Of a stretch of 46,453 nt of DNA, positions 8,666 through 18,080 are shown one piece after another. The stretch's first letter is position 1; every line of letters starts with the position of its first letter. The notes beneath the pieces were generated by a model that saw nothing but the letters and a program-made list of their open reading frames with translations, made no database searches and was not told the origin of the DNA. The stretch comes from Rikenellaceae bacterium DTU001 (lineage in GTDB: Bacteria; Bacteroidota; Bacteroidia; Bacteroidales; DTU049): contig LFSZ01000107.1 in assembly GCA_001512885.1 (NCBI GenBank), positions 1 through 46,453 on the forward strand. The letters are read 5' to 3'. The translations under genes were made by a program, and so were the position numbers.

Positions 8666-10630
8666 CTATTCATCTATTATATCATAATATCTCAATCGAT
8701 ACCACCCTATTTCTATATATGGTAATTTAGTTAGTTCCTTCCAATGTAAGATTTCTTTTTTATCACCAACCACAAAAGTTTGATCTTTGTTAGCTATAAC
8801 TGGATTATTCAAATAAAAGGCTGAGGATTTTACTTTATCTTGCAAATCATAGCTATTATTATTTTTACAATAATAATAATTACAAAACATGTCAATTTTT
8901 GTATTAATGTCAGGCAGCTGTGCTGAATCTGGTTTTATGATTAAATAATGAAATTTTTCTTGTTCTTTTTGACCTATAACAGCATATTTATTATTTAATA
9001 TCTCAAAAGATGGATTTTCTCTAATGCGCTTAGCTATTGAGAGATTATAGTTAATGCCAAACAAAATTACTGTAATTATCAATGATGGATATATTTTAAT
9101 ATTTTTATAATAAATCTGCAAAACTATTAAAATAATTATTATTCCAATCAAAAAAGCTGACAATGGATCTATGTATATATTTGATAAAGTAGAATATGGC
9201 AAATCAGATATAAAGCGTATAAAAAGTATAAACAACTTGACTAATAGAGCAAATATTTTTTTTATTAATAATCCAACAAAAGGAATAAATGATAAAATAA
9301 TCGCAAAAAAACCTATATATATTAGAATTGATGCCATAGGCACTGCAATTAAATTAGCTATTAAAAAATAAGTAGGAAATTGATGAAAATAATAAATAGT
9401 AAGGGGCAAGGTGCCTAATTGTGCGGCCATTGTAACTGATAAAGAGCCTATCACCCATTTTAGCCATTTTTTATTTGTTTTACAAATATTCATTAATGGT
9501 GCATTGAAAAAAAATATGCCCAATACTGCTGTAAATGAAAGCTGGAACCCCAAAGAATATAATTGTAATGGATTAGCAATTAAAATAAACAATGCAGCTG
9601 TAGCTAATGAATTGTAATTATTAACTGGTCTATTAAAAAGTACACCTATTTGTAACAATGTAAGCATAATAGCGGCTCGTACTACTGACGGCATAGCTCC
9701 TACCATTAATGTATATAGCCATAGAGTAATAAGTGCTAATGGAATTGTGATTTTGTTTCGATATTTAAAAGGAATAATGAATGATAATAATAAATATATT
9801 CCACCATAAATGATGCCTACATGTAGTCCTGATAGAGCTAATAGATGTACTACGCCTGCTTGTTGAAAGTCTTTAATTATCTCTGCATCCATAGCATCTT
9901 TATAACCTAAAAGCATTGCAGCTATTAAATTTGCTGATGCGGGATCTGATATATTAGTATATATGATTTCTACTATCTTATTGCGTACTCGAGAGAGTTG
10001 TTCTAAAAATGTACTTTCTCTAGGTAGAAGAAAAAAATCATAATCGTTTATAAAGCCTGTATGATAGACTTGCTGATTTGCTAAATACTGTGCATAGTTA
10101 AATTCATAAGGATATTTAGGTAAATTAGGTGATTGTAGTGAATTTATAAAAATTATAGAATGATCATTATCTTGCAAACTATCGATTGGTAAATTTAGAT
10201 ATATTAATACCTTACCATTAGTATTTACCCACTGAGAGTCTATTAGCATTTTTTTTAAATTTACAGTAGCTTTAGTTCTCGTCTGTGATGAGGCTTTTAT
10301 ATCTGTTATATCGCCAAAATAATATGAGGTTTTATCCAAATGATTCGCATAAAAATCTTCTTTTGTTCTTTCATCGAATGTGTAGCTTCTGAAATATCCT
10401 AATGCAATAAAAGATAAAAATATAGTGAGTGCAAGATACCAAGTATGTAATGATATTTTATTAGAATAATAAAAATAAAATCCAAATGAGAGTACTAGTA
10501 AAAACGTTGTAAGTAGTGTAACTATATAAAAAAAATTATGAGATGGTAAATGATTGTAAATAATAATACCAATAATATAAAATAATGTAATACGGACAAT
10601 AGGTGCTTTTGCCCAATTCATATAGCTCAA
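8666..10630 (-). CDS. comEC: ComEC/Rec2 family DNA-uptake channel
   Basis: 654 residues, polytopic inner-membrane protein. The order is N-terminal hydrophobic helices, a DUF4131-like periplasmic region (about 80-215), then the Competence domain with the signature HLLALSGLHVGIIYGG and GAMPSVVRAAIMLTLLQIG. ComEC moves single-stranded DNA across the inner membrane during natural transformation. Only a short C-terminal region of about 130 residues follows the last membrane helices, and I see no metallo-beta-lactamase motif (HxHxDH), so this is the version without the nuclease-like domain. Its start overlaps the stop of the SpoIID-like gene by 4 bp. No pilus or DprA gene is present here to confirm competence. 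Confidence 0.9.
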   Translation of the reverse strand: MSYMNWAKAPIVRITLFYIIGIIIYNHLPSHNFFYIVTLLTTFLLVLSFGFYFYYSNKISLHTWYLALTIFLSFIALGYFRSYTFDERTKEDFYANHLDKTSYYFGDITDIKASSQTRTKATVNLKKMLIDSQWVNTNGKVLIYLNLPIDSLQDNDHSIIFINSLQSPNLPKYPYEFNYAQYLANQQVYHTGFINDYDFFLLPRESTFLEQLSRVRNKIVEIIYTNISDPASANLIAAMLLGYKDAMDAEIIKDFQQAGVVHLLALSGLHVGIIYGGIYLLLSFIIPFKYRNKITIPLALITLWLYTLMVGAMPSVVRAAIMLTLLQIGVLFNRPVNNYNSLATAALFILIANPLQLYSLGFQLSFTAVLGIFFFNAPLMNICKTNKKWLKWVIGSLSVTMAAQLGTLPLTIYYFHQFPTYFLIANLIAVPMASILIYIGFFAIILSFIPFVGLLIKKIFALLVKLFILFIRFISDLPYSTLSNIYIDPLSAFLIGIIIILIVLQIYYKNIKIYPSLIITVILFGINYNLSIAKRIRENPSFEILNNKYAVIGQKEQEKFHYLIIKPDSAQLPDINTKIDMFCNYYYCKNNNSYDLQDKVKSSAFYLNNPVIANKDQTFVVGDKKEILHWKELTKLPYIEIGWYRLRYYDIIDE

Positions 10631-11751
10631 AGATTAAAATATGATATTTTTGTATTTGGATAATAAAATTCTAAAATTTCATTAAAATTTTTCCCTTCCT
10701 TTGCCATTTCTATTGCTCCTTCTTGACTCAGTCCTACTCCATGTCCATAGCCTCGTCCTTTGAAAATAACTTTGTCGCCCTCATCTTGTATATTAAAATA
10801 CGTAGATTTTAAATTAAAATCTTCTCGTATTTTTCTTAAGGTTAAAGTATCTATAAAATATTTTTTTCTAATAGGTTGATAAAAATTTGTGGCATTTTCA
10901 AAATTTTTATTTGTAGAATCTATACCATGTTTAGCTAGATACGACAACCATTGATCTTTTGATATGGTATATGTCCAAGTACTATTTTTAGATTTGGTAC
11001 TATATTCATCTTTTATGGTAATGAGATATGGTAGTGATTTGCCCCAATAATTTTCTGAACTATTTGTTAGACCTCCACTATTAGAGTGATATACTGCTAA
11101 TATCGGCAAATTATCATTATCTACTAAAATCATTCCTTTAGTTTCTTTGCAGGCAGAGATTATTGTCTGGTTGTTGCATTTCCCCTTATATAATTGGCAA
11201 TGTGTAGTACAGCACAAGTCATATTTATCATTTATATGCTTTTTTTCTATATTTATCATATATGTGGTATATGTGCGTACAACTATTGATTTAGCTTTAT
11301 AAAATTCATAAGGTAAATTAGGATATGTTTCTGATAATATCACTGAGGCTACATATTTGTCTATGTCTAATTGATTTATAAAATTAATACTTGTATTATT
11401 TTTAGGATAAAATATAGCGTTGTCTTCATATTCTATTAATTTGTTATTAATAATTGTAGAAAATATTCCATTTGTACTTGTGCTTATTAATAAGATACTA
11501 TCGCCTTTTATATTTTTTATGCCAGTTCTCGCACTTAGTTTATTATAATTATTTTCTAAAATAATGGTGTCATTTTTCTTTAAAATAATACTATCATTAC
11601 CATTAGTAAGGGCATAATCACCCTCTGAGATTTTGATTTTAATGTTTTTTAAATCATTTCTAATGCCTATTTTTACTAAAATTTGTGCAGATATAGAAAA
11701 ATTTAAAAGGGATAAATTTAAAAAAATCAAAAACAAATATTTTGCATTCAT
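10627..11751 (-). CDS. SpoIID/LytB domain protein (peptidoglycan-acting)
   Basis: 374 residues with a signal peptide cleaved after SISA (residue 22), leaving Gln at +1. A middle region contains ASVILSETYPNLPYEFYKAK and VVRTYTTYM, where the Glu corresponds to the catalytic acid of the SpoIID lytic transglycosylase. Further family motifs are YHSNSGGLTNSSENYWGKS and the C-terminal GRGYGHGVGLSQEGAIEMAK. SpoIID enzymes cleave glycan strands stripped of stem peptides. In Bacteroidota the family is not linked to sporulation and probably serves wall turnover. It is first in a leftward unit with comEC (4-bp overlap). Several Cys (CCTTHCQLYKGKC) sit in an insert after VVRTYT, perhaps forming disulfides. 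Confidence 0.88.
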   Translation of the reverse strand: MNAKYLFLIFLNLSLLNFSISAQILVKIGIRNDLKNIKIKISEGDYALTNGNDSIILKKNDTIILENNYNKLSARTGIKNIKGDSILLISTSTNGIFSTIINNKLIEYEDNAIFYPKNNTSINFINQLDIDKYVASVILSETYPNLPYEFYKAKSIVVRTYTTYMINIEKKHINDKYDLCCTTHCQLYKGKCNNQTIISACKETKGMILVDNDNLPILAVYHSNSGGLTNSSENYWGKSLPYLITIKDEYSTKSKNSTWTYTISKDQWLSYLAKHGIDSTNKNFENATNFYQPIRKKYFIDTLTLRKIREDFNLKSTYFNIQDEGDKVIFKGRGYGHGVGLSQEGAIEMAKEGKNFNEILEFYYPNTKISYFNL

Positions 11752-11797
11752 AGCTAATAATTCTCAGTTTATTTAATAAAAAAATTAATTGATTTGG

Positions 11798-11805
11798 CAA
11801 ATATA
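11798..11805 (-). promoter_or_regulatory. Candidate -7 element for spoIID-comEC unit
   Basis: Minus-strand TATATTTG fits the TAnnTTTG consensus about 46 bases before the SpoIID-like start. No TTTG lies at the usual distance upstream, so the call rests on the -7 element only. Confidence 0.3.
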
Positions 11806-11954
11806 GAAACTTTTTTTTTATTTTAAATGATTACTAGATAAATTTGTTCAATATATATCAAAGGAGCATGTCGAGACTATGGAATAGAGTAAAATTATAT
11901 TGGTAAATAACTCTAAATTTTATTTTAAGTAAGGCCTTATAATAAATAATTATA

Positions 11955-11962
11955 TATCTTTG
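11955..11962 (+). promoter_or_regulatory. Candidate -7 element for glutamine synthetase
   Basis: TATCTTTG followed by CA is an exact match to the Bacteroidota -7 box. Transcription would begin around 11968, only about 8 bases before the ATG at 11976, so the mRNA would be nearly leaderless. A clear -33 TTTG is missing. Confidence 0.45.
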
Positions 11963-11975
11963 CAAAAAAGATATT

Positions 11976-13487
11976 ATGTATTTTGAAGAATTAATACCAT
12001 TACAAGATTTTATAGACAAAGATAAGCAAGATTATCAAGTAGAGGATATAGTGAAATATGTAAAAAAGTTTGATATAAATCATTTAAATTTTCATTATAT
12101 TGGAGATGATGGCAGAGTCAAAACATTAAATTTTATCATACAAGGCGAAGATCACTTAAGAGAGATTTTATCTACAGGAGAGAGGGTAGATGGTTCTAGT
12201 CTTTTCAAATATTTAGAAACTGGATCAAGCGATTTATATGTCATACCAAAGCTGCACTCTGCATTTTTGAATCCATTAGAGGTAGATCCTACTTTAGGTT
12301 TCTTTTGTAAATATTTTGATAAAGATGGTAATCCCACACTATTTTCTCCAGAAAATATTTTAATAAAAGCTGAAGAATCTTTAGTAAAAGAAACTGGCAT
12401 AGAGATGCAGGGGATGGGTGAATTAGAATATTATGTAATATTTCCAAAAGATCCTCTTTATTTAGCTACTGATCAGAGGGGTTATCATGAGTCTGTACCT
12501 TTTGTGAAATTTGAAAATTTGCGTCGTGAAGCATTAAATTGTCTAAAAATAATGGGTGCATCTATTAAATATGCTCATAGTGAAGTGGGTAATTTTTCAG
12601 ATGATACTTATTCTTATGAACAAAATGAAATCGAATTTCAACCTGTTGCATTAGAAGATGCAGCTATTCAGTTAATAATAGCAAAGTGGGTGTTGAGAGT
12701 ACTTGGTTATAAATATGGTGTACAGGTGAGTTTTGCCCCTAAAATCACTGTAGGCAAGGCTGGTAGCGGTATGCATATACATATGAAATTATTAAAAAAT
12801 GGTGAAAATGTCGTTTTTAATCAAAATGGTGAAGTAAGTGATATAAGCAAAAGAGCAATTGCAGGCATTATGGAGCTAGCACCTTCACTTACAGCTTTTG
12901 GTAATTGTGTACCAACAAGTTACCTTCGTCTAGAACCAAATCAAGAAGCTCCTACTAAAATATGTTGGGGCGAACGTAATAGAAGTGCGTTAGTAAGAGT
13001 GCCGCTGGGATGGAGCAAAAATGCTGTTGAAATGTTTAAAAATACTAATTATGGAAAAGATCCTGAAAAAGTAAATATATCTCAAAAACCAACTTTCGAA
13101 TTTCGTGTCCCTGATGGATCTGCTGATATTTATTTATTAATAGCAGGATTAACTGTCGCTGTCAGAGAAGGTCTAAATAATCCAAATGCTTTAGATATAG
13201 CTGATAAATATAAAATAGAAGGTAATATTTTTAAAGAGGAATACAAAGATATAGCCAAAAAATTACCTAATTTACCTACTTCATGTGTAGAATCTAGTAA
13301 AAGACTAAAAGAACAAAAAGACATTTATAATAAATTTGATGTTTTCCCTGCAAAAGTTATTGAGCATCAGATCTCTAAATTAGAATCTTATAATGATGAA
13401 AATCTAAGTCAAAAAATCGCTGATACTCCTGAACCTGAAAGAACAAAAATGATAAAACAACTTGTTTATAAATACATAGATTGCTAA
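11976..13487 (+). CDS. glnA: Glutamine synthetase, type I
   Basis: 503 residues. Makes glutamine from glutamate, ammonia and ATP. Conserved elements in order: ERVDGSSLFKYLETGSSD (the Asp latch loop), GMGELEYYVIFP, YSYEQNEIEFQPVA (metal-binding Glu residues), GSGMHIHMKLLKNG (His of the metal/glutamate site), LRLEPNQEAPTKICWGERNR, RSALVRVPLG and FEFRVPDGSADIYLLIAGL. All active-site elements are intact. The conventional PG after LRL reads PN here. Monocistronic by orientation: divergent from the SpoIID-like gene and convergent with the DUF3078 gene. No amtB or glnB neighbour is seen. Confidence 0.92.
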   Translation: MYFEELIPLQDFIDKDKQDYQVEDIVKYVKKFDINHLNFHYIGDDGRVKTLNFIIQGEDHLREILSTGERVDGSSLFKYLETGSSDLYVIPKLHSAFLNPLEVDPTLGFFCKYFDKDGNPTLFSPENILIKAEESLVKETGIEMQGMGELEYYVIFPKDPLYLATDQRGYHESVPFVKFENLRREALNCLKIMGASIKYAHSEVGNFSDDTYSYEQNEIEFQPVALEDAAIQLIIAKWVLRVLGYKYGVQVSFAPKITVGKAGSGMHIHMKLLKNGENVVFNQNGEVSDISKRAIAGIMELAPSLTAFGNCVPTSYLRLEPNQEAPTKICWGERNRSALVRVPLGWSKNAVEMFKNTNYGKDPEKVNISQKPTFEFRVPDGSADIYLLIAGLTVAVREGLNNPNALDIADKYKIEGNIFKEEYKDIAKKLPNLPTSCVESSKRLKEQKDIYNKFDVFPAKVIEHQISKLESYNDENLSQKIADTPEPERTKMIKQLVYKYIDC

Positions 13488-13639
13488 TCAATGAATCAAT
13501 AATGTTTTTTGATAAATTTTATAGCTATTTCGAGGCAACAAATTTTAATATAGTAATTAATTTTTATTTAGTAAAGTTAGTACTAATTTAATTATAAAAG
13601 ATTTTTTGAAAAATTAATTATGCTATTGTAGTATACATT

Positions 13640-14620
13640 TCAATCTACACTTACTCTCTTTTTATCAAATTTATATGAAAATCCAATACCAAAGATCTCT
13701 TTAAATTGGATTCTTGGACCTTTTTTATCTACTATACCATCATTATTAGAGTCTATTTCTATCATTACATCATCATCATATATCAAACGTGTAGATATCG
13801 AAACTGTAATATATTTATTGATTTTCATAGATATTAATAATTCCCAATCAATATCAATGTTTTGAGGTTTATATAGATAATTTGAGAATAAGTCAATTTT
13901 GCTTTTTAATGTTACATTTGTTAGTATTTCTTTGTCAAAAGCTAGTCTTATATATCCACCTATTTCTGATCTACTATTTTTGCCTTTTTTGAGCAAATTA
14001 CCATGTTCATCATAAATAGCTGGTTCTACTCCAAAAGCTCCATTATTGGCTAATGACTGATTATACACAAAAGTAAATTTTCCTGTGATAGGAGATATAA
14101 AAGCAGTGAGAAAATCAAATGGTTTGTAATCGATTCCTGCAGCCAGATATAGATATGCTGGAGACATAAAATCCGAAATTATCAAAGAGTCATTCGGATA
14201 ATTGTAGCCAGGGGTCATCTGTGTTTTGAAATCGAGTAATGATGATATATATAGATTTTTAGAAAATTCTCTCCCATACTTAGAAAATAATTCTATTTTG
14301 TCGTCAGTTTTTTTTAACTTTTTTTTGCCTTCAATAAACATTCCATACATAAGGTCTAATGAATTGTCCCAAGAATTTTTATTTTTCAAATAATTAGCAT
14401 TAATATTAAAAATGCCATGACCAGATATAGAGTTCTCACCGCCAGATGCCCAATTAATTAGAGCTGTTTGAGAAAAATTAATAGAAGCTAAACCATTAAA
14501 ACTCCAACCATTTAGACTATCTTTATTCTTTTTTTTGAGCTCTTTTTCTAATTCAGTTATTTGGCCAGATAAATTATTGAAACTAATTATTATTATTAAA
14601 ATAATTAACTTTTTTTTCAT
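13640..14620 (-). CDS. DUF3078 outer-membrane-type protein
   Basis: 326 residues. Signal peptide MKKKLIILIIIISFNNLSG then Gln20 at +1. The mature part starts with a charged linker, then WSFNGLASINFSQTALINWA and ASGGENSISGHGIFNINANY, the pattern of the Bacteroidota DUF3078 family, followed by alternating aromatic/polar strands suggesting a small beta-barrel. It ends FGIGFSYKFDKKRVSVD. Near the C-terminus DIDSNNDGIVDKKG-like sequence (EIDSNNDGIVDKKGP) resembles a calcium-binding loop between strands. Function unknown. It is downstream of the M1 peptidase on the same strand (139 bp gap). Confidence 0.82.
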   Translation of the reverse strand: MKKKLIILIIIISFNNLSGQITELEKELKKKNKDSLNGWSFNGLASINFSQTALINWASGGENSISGHGIFNINANYLKNKNSWDNSLDLMYGMFIEGKKKLKKTDDKIELFSKYGREFSKNLYISSLLDFKTQMTPGYNYPNDSLIISDFMSPAYLYLAAGIDYKPFDFLTAFISPITGKFTFVYNQSLANNGAFGVEPAIYDEHGNLLKKGKNSRSEIGGYIRLAFDKEILTNVTLKSKIDLFSNYLYKPQNIDIDWELLISMKINKYITVSISTRLIYDDDVMIEIDSNNDGIVDKKGPRIQFKEIFGIGFSYKFDKKRVSVD

Positions 14621-14759
14621 CTTAGTAGTATTTGCTTTATTTACAAATGTAGAAAAATTTTTAAAAAACTTATGATAAGGATAAGTTTTTATTGATTTTA
14701 TAGCTTTATATAAAATTATTTATGTTTTTACATTTGCTAGATATATTTAAATTTATAAA

Positions 14760-17045
14760 CTAATATACAAATAGTAATTTTTGAAATGTTTTAGTATTAT
14801 TACACGGAATAAATCTAACTAAAAATGTACCTTTATCTAAAATTTTATAAGTTATTTCAGTTTCTATCAATTCCTCAAAAATTAAATCTCCTATCATAGA
14901 ATAAATCTGAATAAAACCACTAGTGGGGACGATTATTTTAAATTCATCATTAGTAGGATTAGGATAAATTTGCAAATAATTAGTATTATCAAAATCATTA
15001 ATATTGCTCTGCCCTGGCTCACTTATTGCAAAAGCATAATCTCCTGCTTTAGCATTTACTGTGGTTAGATATCCTGCCACTTGATTACCAGTTTTAGTAA
15101 AATTAACGATTTGCCAGGGTTCAGTACTGTTTTTTCTATATACTAAAACTAATGAGTCTACTGATGCAGCCGTAGGTAATAAATAAAAATCAGATGGATC
15201 TATATTTATTGGGTAAGAGCGATTATAGGAAATTTTTAAATTTACCTTATTATTATCTAAATATGGCAAATGTATGGTCCAGTAATGATTAGGGGATATC
15301 CTATGAATAGGATGATTTTTTAAAATTTGATGTGGTCCTATGAAATGATGTTCTACAAAAACAAGTAATGAATCTTCTAAATAAGTGGGCGTAATAATTA
15401 CATTAGTATTGGGGATTGAATGATTGCTGATAGATTTCAAAAAAGCATAACCATTAATAATAGCATCTGCAGTTTTCTGTTTAGGATCTATCCATACGTC
15501 TATTGGTGCTATAGCATGATGGAAACCAATAAAATAATTTTGTAAGCCGGTATTTATTTTCAGTGAATCCATTTCTTTATTTGCTCCCCATAGCCATACT
15601 TCGATAGAATCATGTTCTGTCAAATAATCCCCTCCATACCTATGCTGTGAAGTATAGAGTTGAATAAAATTTATTTCATTATTATGCGAAACATTGAAAG
15701 AATCTATTCTGTAATGTGGCGTCCCTGAATGATACAAATAATTTTGGAAAAAATCATTTAAAACAATATTTGTGTATTGTTCGAAACTTTCCTGTATATC
15801 TATACACGATGCATTAGACCATGCAAATTGTTCTAAAAAATATTTAGTAGCACCGAAAAATAATGAATCTCCCAAATAATTTCTCAATGTATTCACTATT
15901 AGAGCACCTTTATCATACACAGTGGTGCCATAAGTAATATTTTGAGGTATATCGCAGAGTGGATAAAAGCCACCATCTACTTTATGAGCCTTTTTTAATA
16001 CATCAGATAATAAATTTTTAATTAATAAATTTGCTTCTTCTTTTCCATACAATTTTTCTTTGTATAAAATTTCTGAAAATCTTGCCCATCCTTCATTTAT
16101 CCACATTTCTTCAGCAGATTCACAGGTTGCCAAATTACCAAACCAATGATGAGATAATTCGTGTGCATATAAAGATTCATAAGCTAAATTACCATTTATA
16201 CAAGCTATAGGATATGCTATATTCATTGCATGCTCCATGGCTCCCCCACTAAAAGGTACACCTACAAAACCTATACGACTCCACTTGTAAGGTCCATAAT
16301 ATTTTTCAAAAATATGAAATATTGATTTTAAATTTTGAAAGCTACCTGGTACTTTTGCTAATGAGCTATTAGGCACATAAATCTCTATTGGTACAATGTT
16401 ATTAATTCCCTGTACTGTGTCCTTCCATACCACATAAGGACCCACTGAAACTGAAGCTAAATATGCTGGGATAGGATGTGGATTGTGCCAATGCCATTGT
16501 ATAGTAGATAAATTTATAAAAGTAGAATCTATCAAAATACCTCCACATACTGCTTTTTTGCTAATTTCGGTGGTTATGTAATAGTCATAAGTGGCTTTGT
16601 CAGTGAAATTATCAATGCATGGAAACCATGAACGCCCCATATTATGTGGTATATTGTCTATGCCAATACCCATATTAAATGCATAATCACCAGAAAAATA
16701 AAATCCTCCCCAACCTCCAATATCGAGTGTGGGATGACCATGATAAAAAATCGTAATATCTACTGTATCTACAAACAAACCACTAATATTGAGTGTGCTG
16801 TCATTGTAATTATATAAACATAAAGTATTTTCACATTTCACTGAATCTATTTCTAAGCTCAATAAATCAAAGCTGATTTCAGAGATTTCATTTATTCCTA
16901 CATCTAATGTTATTGTGGTTTTACAAAAAATTAATTGATCATCAAAATCAATAGAATCTATGTAAATATTATAATGTAATGCATCAATTTGAGAAAATAA
17001 TTTAATAGTAAATAAAAAAAATAGAACAAAAAAATTTTTTTTCAT
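14760..17045 (-). CDS. T9SS-sorted M1 family zinc metallopeptidase
   Basis: 761 residues from the preferred start. Zinc site: HELSHHW (about residue 298 in ORF numbering) with the third ligand Glu in MWINEGWARFSE; substrate-binding motif FSGGAMEHAMNIAYP replaces the classic GAMEN. M1 enzymes remove N-terminal residues from peptides. The C-terminus is a type A T9SS sorting domain (YLQIYPNPTNDEFKI ... GTFLVRFI), so the protein is probably exported to the cell surface. The ORF track begins at 17054 (MIIMKK); I prefer the ATG at 17045 because MKKNFFVLFF is a standard signal-peptide opening and a -7 box at 17069-17062 puts transcription start near 17055. Cleavage after KLFS leaves Gln at +1. Confidence 0.9.
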   Translation of the reverse strand: MKKNFFVLFFLFTIKLFSQIDALHYNIYIDSIDFDDQLIFCKTTITLDVGINEISEISFDLLSLEIDSVKCENTLCLYNYNDSTLNISGLFVDTVDITIFYHGHPTLDIGGWGGFYFSGDYAFNMGIGIDNIPHNMGRSWFPCIDNFTDKATYDYYITTEISKKAVCGGILIDSTFINLSTIQWHWHNPHPIPAYLASVSVGPYVVWKDTVQGINNIVPIEIYVPNSSLAKVPGSFQNLKSIFHIFEKYYGPYKWSRIGFVGVPFSGGAMEHAMNIAYPIACINGNLAYESLYAHELSHHWFGNLATCESAEEMWINEGWARFSEILYKEKLYGKEEANLLIKNLLSDVLKKAHKVDGGFYPLCDIPQNITYGTTVYDKGALIVNTLRNYLGDSLFFGATKYFLEQFAWSNASCIDIQESFEQYTNIVLNDFFQNYLYHSGTPHYRIDSFNVSHNNEINFIQLYTSQHRYGGDYLTEHDSIEVWLWGANKEMDSLKINTGLQNYFIGFHHAIAPIDVWIDPKQKTADAIINGYAFLKSISNHSIPNTNVIITPTYLEDSLLVFVEHHFIGPHQILKNHPIHRISPNHYWTIHLPYLDNNKVNLKISYNRSYPINIDPSDFYLLPTAASVDSLVLVYRKNSTEPWQIVNFTKTGNQVAGYLTTVNAKAGDYAFAISEPGQSNINDFDNTNYLQIYPNPTNDEFKIIVPTSGFIQIYSMIGDLIFEELIETEITYKILDKGTFLVRFIPCNNTKTFQKLLFVY

Positions 17046-17061
17046 AATTATCATTTTATTA

Positions 17062-17069
17062 CAAAATTA
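17062..17069 (-). promoter_or_regulatory. Candidate -7 element for the M1 peptidase
   Basis: Minus-strand TAATTTTG fits TAnnTTTG. The inferred start of transcription near 17055 favours the ATG at 17045 over the one at 17054. No -33 box seen. Confidence 0.3.
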
Positions 17070-17147
17070 GAACAAATTAATTAATTTTTTTACCTTATAA
17101 TTATTGTTAAAAGTAGATTCAAATTTTTTATATTATTTTTTAATCTT

Positions 17148-17155
17148 ATCTTTGC
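17148..17155 (+). promoter_or_regulatory. Candidate -7 element for etfB-etfA-acd operon
   Basis: TATCTTTG followed by CAAA is an exact -7 match, about 30 bases before the etfB ATG. The expected -33 TTTG is not clear; a T-run occupies that position. Confidence 0.5.
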
Positions 17156-17184
17156 AAACTAAATATTGAAAAAATTGGAATAAT

Positions 17185-18057
17185 ATGAGCTTTAAAATTG
17201 TTGTGTTAGCTAAGCAAGTGCCAGACACTGCTAATGTAACGCAAGATGCTATGAAAGAGGATGGTACAGTAAATCGTGCTGTATTACCCGTTATTTTTAA
17301 TCCAGATGATTTACATGCTTTGGAAATGGCATTGAGTGTTAAAGATAAAATTAAAGGAAGTGAAGTAATACTTCTAACTATGGGACCTGTGCGTGCTACT
17401 GAAATCATAAGAGAAGCATTATTTCGTGGTGCAGATAGGGGATATTTATTGACTGATAGGCGATTTGCAGGTAGTGATACATTAGCTACCAGCTATGCTC
17501 TATCTATGGCTATCAAAAAACTTTGGCCTGTAGATTTAGTTTTTACTGGTAGACAAGCTATAGACGGTGATACTGCACAAGTAGGCCCTCAAACTGCTGA
17601 AAAATTAGGATTATCTCAAATAACTTATGCTGAAAAGCTTATTGATATTGATGATTCGAGTATTACTATCAAACGCAGACTTGGCAGAGGTATAGAAATC
17701 ATAAAAGCACCATTGCCATGTTTGATCACAGTGAATCAAAGTGCCCCACGTTGTAGATTTAGAAATGCTAAATTGGTAATGAAATACAAAAGAGCTGCAT
17801 CTATTTCTGAACTCCAAGAACGTAATGAAGATTATTACCAACTATTCGAAAATAAACCTTATTTGAAAATAGATGAGTGGGGTGTAGAAGATATCAATGC
17901 TGATGTTAATTGGTTAGGGCTCAGTGGTTCGCCTACTAAAGTTAAAAAAATAGAAAATGTTGTCTTTAAAGCTAAAGAAAATCTAATACTTTCTGATAAT
18001 GATAATGATATAGACAACCTTATGAAAACACTCATTAATAGCCATATTATAGGTTAA
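17185..18057 (+). CDS. etfB: Electron transfer flavoprotein subunit beta
   Basis: 290 residues, somewhat longer than the usual 250-260 because of a C-terminal extension. EtfB pairs with EtfA to accept electrons from acyl-CoA dehydrogenases. Family features: IVVLAKQVPDTANVTQDAM at the N-terminus, NPDDLHALEMALSVKD, LFTGRQAIDGDTAQVGP (nucleotide-binding loop; VFTGRQAIDGDTAQVGPQTA) and CLITVNQSAPRCRFRNAK. First gene of a three-gene unit: etfA begins 23 bp after its stop and an acyl-CoA dehydrogenase follows. Confidence 0.94.
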   Translation: MSFKIVVLAKQVPDTANVTQDAMKEDGTVNRAVLPVIFNPDDLHALEMALSVKDKIKGSEVILLTMGPVRATEIIREALFRGADRGYLLTDRRFAGSDTLATSYALSMAIKKLWPVDLVFTGRQAIDGDTAQVGPQTAEKLGLSQITYAEKLIDIDDSSITIKRRLGRGIEIIKAPLPCLITVNQSAPRCRFRNAKLVMKYKRAASISELQERNEDYYQLFENKPYLKIDEWGVEDINADVNWLGLSGSPTKVKKIENVVFKAKENLILSDNDNDIDNLMKTLINSHIIG

Positions 18058-18080
18058 ACTTCAAATAAAATCTTAGAGTT

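Noticed and set aside
10627-11751. Sporulation gene
   Set aside because: SpoIID/LytB domains are widespread in non-sporulating bacteria and no other sporulation gene is present.
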